Of a stretch of DNA of 64,000 bases, positions 62,109-64,000 are shown in pieces. Position 1 is the stretch's first letter. Each line of letters starts with the position of its first letter. Position numbers and translations under genes: made by a program. Source of the stretch: Exilibacterium tricleocarpae (GTDB lineage Bacteria > Pseudomonadota > Gammaproteobacteria > Pseudomonadales > Cellvibrionaceae). The stretch lies in contig NZ_ML660087.1 in assembly GCF_007004655.1 (NCBI RefSeq), positions 382,987 through 446,986 on the forward strand, written 5' to 3'. The notes beneath the pieces were generated by a model. That model did not search any database, was not told where the DNA came from, and worked only from the letters and a program-made list of their open reading frames with translations.

Positions 62109-63359
62109 TCACTGAGTCCTGACCGTGACGCCAAGCGCCTCATCATAAAGATCAGCGACACTAAATACGGACCCGCCGCCACAAATGCCTTTTACCGAAC
62201 CATAGGCGCGAAAGTTAAAGGACCAACCGCCGCCGCTGTCGCCGCCAATGGCGCTGTTGCCGTTCATGCGCACCAGACGATCGTTGAACACACCGGATAC
62301 TGTGCAGGAAACGGATGTTGCACTGACATCGAAACTGCAATCCCGGCTGTTGGACGACCTGCCGTAAAAGCAGATGGATTCACCGACACTGATACCGGCG
62401 CGAGGTTCTATCGAAGTGACGTCCCGAATACTGGCAGCGGTGGCGTAGAACTCGGCCGATTCAATGGCGACTGTGGTCTTCCACTCAATATCTCCCCAAA
62501 TACCCCGGTGCTCGCTTTGGTGTGTCATCGCGTGAAGGCCGATGCCCGGATGTTCTATCTGGTTAATACCGGTACAGTGCCCCGCGGTGGTTACCCCGGT
62601 TGTTCCCGCACCGTTTTCAACTGACCAGCCCGCGGTGCACTCAAATACACCGTCATCTCTTACCGCCATGCCGCCGTAGGCAAATAGATCCACCGCGACC
62701 GGTTCATCACTGACAGTAATACTGACATCATCTCGCAGCGATTTTGGCAGTGTCGATCTAAGCTGACTGGCCTGTTCCGGCAACCCGTATTGTCGGGAAA
62801 CTGCGGCATGGATTTTGCCGCCGGCCTGAAAGTCGAAAGAGGTGGCAATATTTTCGTAGCCCATCTCTGCAAGCGTACTGTGTACTTGAAGTTTGCGTTG
62901 TTCAAGCTCATCGAAGGAATAGGGTTGCTTTTCGACGATATTCACCTCTATACCCGACTTGGCAACCAGGTCGTAGACATCTTTCTCACCCGTCCCTTTC
63001 ACGTATAGTGAAGGTACACCGCCGGGCTCCTCTGCCAAAACCGAACCCACATACAGGTCCGGGCGCGTGGCCGCCAGCCTCACAGCGATGGCGCCGATGG
63101 CCTCGGCGGCCTTAAAGTCAGCTGCGGCTTCGGCAATGGTCCAGCCTTTGGCGTTGGCAACCAACTCCAGGTCTTGTGCCAGAGCTTCTTCCTGTGTCTG
63201 TTTGTGGACTGTTGTAGAGGGATTATCGCCTGGCTGCATATCAGCCAGATCACCCTTCGCGGCGTGATGATGGTTTGCCGAAGAGTTGTCCGAAAACGCT
63301 GCGTTACCAAGAGTCAAAGCCAGACAGATGGCGCTGCAGAATACGTAGTTAGTGTTCAT
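62109..63359 (-). CDS. Secreted S1-family serine protease with propeptide
   Basis: The 416-residue product has a signal peptide (about 1-22) and a ~180-residue pro-region. The S1 protease domain follows, with His in GVTTAGHCTG, Asp probably in the GDIEWKTTVAI segment and nucleophile Ser in GGDSGGGW. Cys pairs around TAGHC and SVSCTVS fit the alpha-lytic/streptogrisin branch. Pro-regions of this type guide folding and are removed by self-cleavage. It is secreted and degrades proteins. It is the only gene on the minus strand in this end region. Confidence 0.9.
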   Translation of the reverse strand: MNTNYVFCSAICLALTLGNAAFSDNSSANHHHAAKGDLADMQPGDNPSTTVHKQTQEEALAQDLELVANAKGWTIAEAAADFKAAEAIGAIAVRLAATRPDLYVGSVLAEEPGGVPSLYVKGTGEKDVYDLVAKSGIEVNIVEKQPYSFDELEQRKLQVHSTLAEMGYENIATSFDFQAGGKIHAAVSRQYGLPEQASQLRSTLPKSLRDDVSITVSDEPVAVDLFAYGGMAVRDDGVFECTAGWSVENGAGTTGVTTAGHCTGINQIEHPGIGLHAMTHQSEHRGIWGDIEWKTTVAIESAEFYATAASIRDVTSIEPRAGISVGESICFYGRSSNSRDCSFDVSATSVSCTVSGVFNDRLVRMNGNSAIGGDSGGGWSFNFRAYGSVKGICGGGSVFSVADLYDEALGVTVRTQ

Positions 63360-64000
63360 TGTTACCTCACGTAGATAGAATTATTAGGTTGTCTATGGAA
63401 ATAATGCCCGTGACTTTCACGGGAATCAGAACGTCGTTAACTTGGTTTTAAGTGTTGATGAATAGCTTTTTCGTGTAGAAAACTCCTTATTTATATCAAT
63501 ATTTCCTTTTCGGTTAGCGCTAGTGCAGGCGCATACGCATTAACATAACGTATGGTTTTCCATATCAGAAGGTGTCGGTCACGGGCAATTTCATTGCGTA
63601 AAAACCTATTGAGAAAATACCACAATAAGGCTTTAACATTATGTAAGATCTACACGAGTTTATTTTTAGTAAATTGTTTTTTCAGGATTATTTTGAATAA
63701 GGACTTCAGGACATATCCATTTATGCGCCAAAGGTTTTTGTATAGATTTTTTTGTCTGCTTTTTGTGATTTTTTCACCATTTTGGTGTGAGATTATGCCA
63801 GTAAGCGAATAAGCTGTATATTGCGCCATGCCTGCTTTTCCTACCTGAAGATCAAGCTCTCTGCACAAGACAAGAATACTATTATCTGGCAGCGTACACT
63901 AACCGGTACACATAAATGCAAATGCAGGGTATACCGGCCTCCGGCAGCAAGGTGAAATGGTGTGATAGCCCGCCGTGAAGATGAAAAGATAGCGAACGAG
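63360..64000. other. AT-rich end of the window without a supported gene
   Basis: Apart from the 17-bp inverted repeat just upstream of the protease, no frame has a good start signal and a protein-like translation. Short Phe/Ile/Lys-rich frames around 63550-63870 on both strands reflect the AT-rich composition. The region may hold the start of a neighbouring gene beyond the window. Confidence 0.5.
63407..63423. promoter_or_regulatory. Inverted repeat upstream of the S1 protease gene
   Basis: CCCGTGA (63407-63413) and TCACGGG (63417-63423) pair perfectly around three bases, about 50 bases upstream of the protease ATG at 63359. The position suits an operator or leader hairpin. The function is unknown. 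Confidence 0.45.

Noticed and set aside
63552-63812. An 86-codon Phe/Arg-rich plus-strand frame near the window end
   Set aside because: AT-rich composition, no ribosome binding site and no recognisable domain; it overlaps an equally poor frame on the other strand.

Overview
The window reads as chromosomal DNA of a marine, heterotrophic Gram-negative gammaproteobacterium. The gene families and the moderately high GC resemble the Cellvibrionales group (Cellvibrio, Microbulbifer and Halieaceae relatives). Outer-membrane barrels, RND efflux pumps, lipoprotein and Tat signals, DnaE and NadA of proteobacterial type and numerous dispersed palindromes support this. The taxonomic placement is inference. 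No rRNA, tRNA, CRISPR array, prophage or transposase gene was recognised.

Layout. 1-2.6 kb: the end of a GH3 beta-glucosidase overlapping a sulfatase, probably the tail of a polysaccharide-degradation locus. 2.5-7.4 kb: a doubtful secreted protein, a small outer-membrane barrel, a YrbL-like protein, and a FixL/FixJ-like two-component system with an extra stand-alone receiver. 7.4-9.5 kb: mostly decayed DNA holding an internally deleted intradiol dioxygenase. 9.5-20 kb: a large S41 protease, an OmpW-type porin, a GldA/GldG-like ABC operon with a DUF4340 partner, an Hsp20 gene behind a sigma32-type promoter and long leader, and an MBL hydrolase. 20-31 kb: a TetR/adaptor/RND efflux operon with twin operators, an RstA/RstB-like two-component system, and a lipoprotein fusing an S41 protease domain to a beta-lactamase-like domain.

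31-45 kb: a small secreted protein, a D-glutamate catabolism module (XRE-type regulator, dgcN, dgcA), a second TetR gene with three matching operators and a second RND efflux pair, a fasciclin-domain protein, a six-copy 79-bp palindromic tandem array, a spinster-type MFS transporter and nadA. 45-54 kb: an ECF sigma factor operon with a probable anti-sigma protein and a DUF3106 protein, a SufR-like regulator, a DUF6489 protein, an MFS transporter and dnaE. 54-62 kb: a divergent MocR-type regulator and a complete seven-gene Nit1C (nitrilase-1 / nitrogen-starvation, cyanide assimilation) cluster behind a near-consensus sigma54 promoter. 62-64 kb: a secreted S1 serine protease and an AT-rich tail.

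The most distinctive non-genic signal is a family of four 250-330 bp palindromic elements (near 30.9, 47.3, 50.1 and 55.5 kb). Their outer stems differ in sequence from copy to copy, but each stem stays self-complementary. They share inner motifs and, in part, terminal inverted repeats. The most distinctive genic arrangement is the Nit1C operon, where a MocR regulator, direct-repeat boxes and a -24/-12 promoter occur together.
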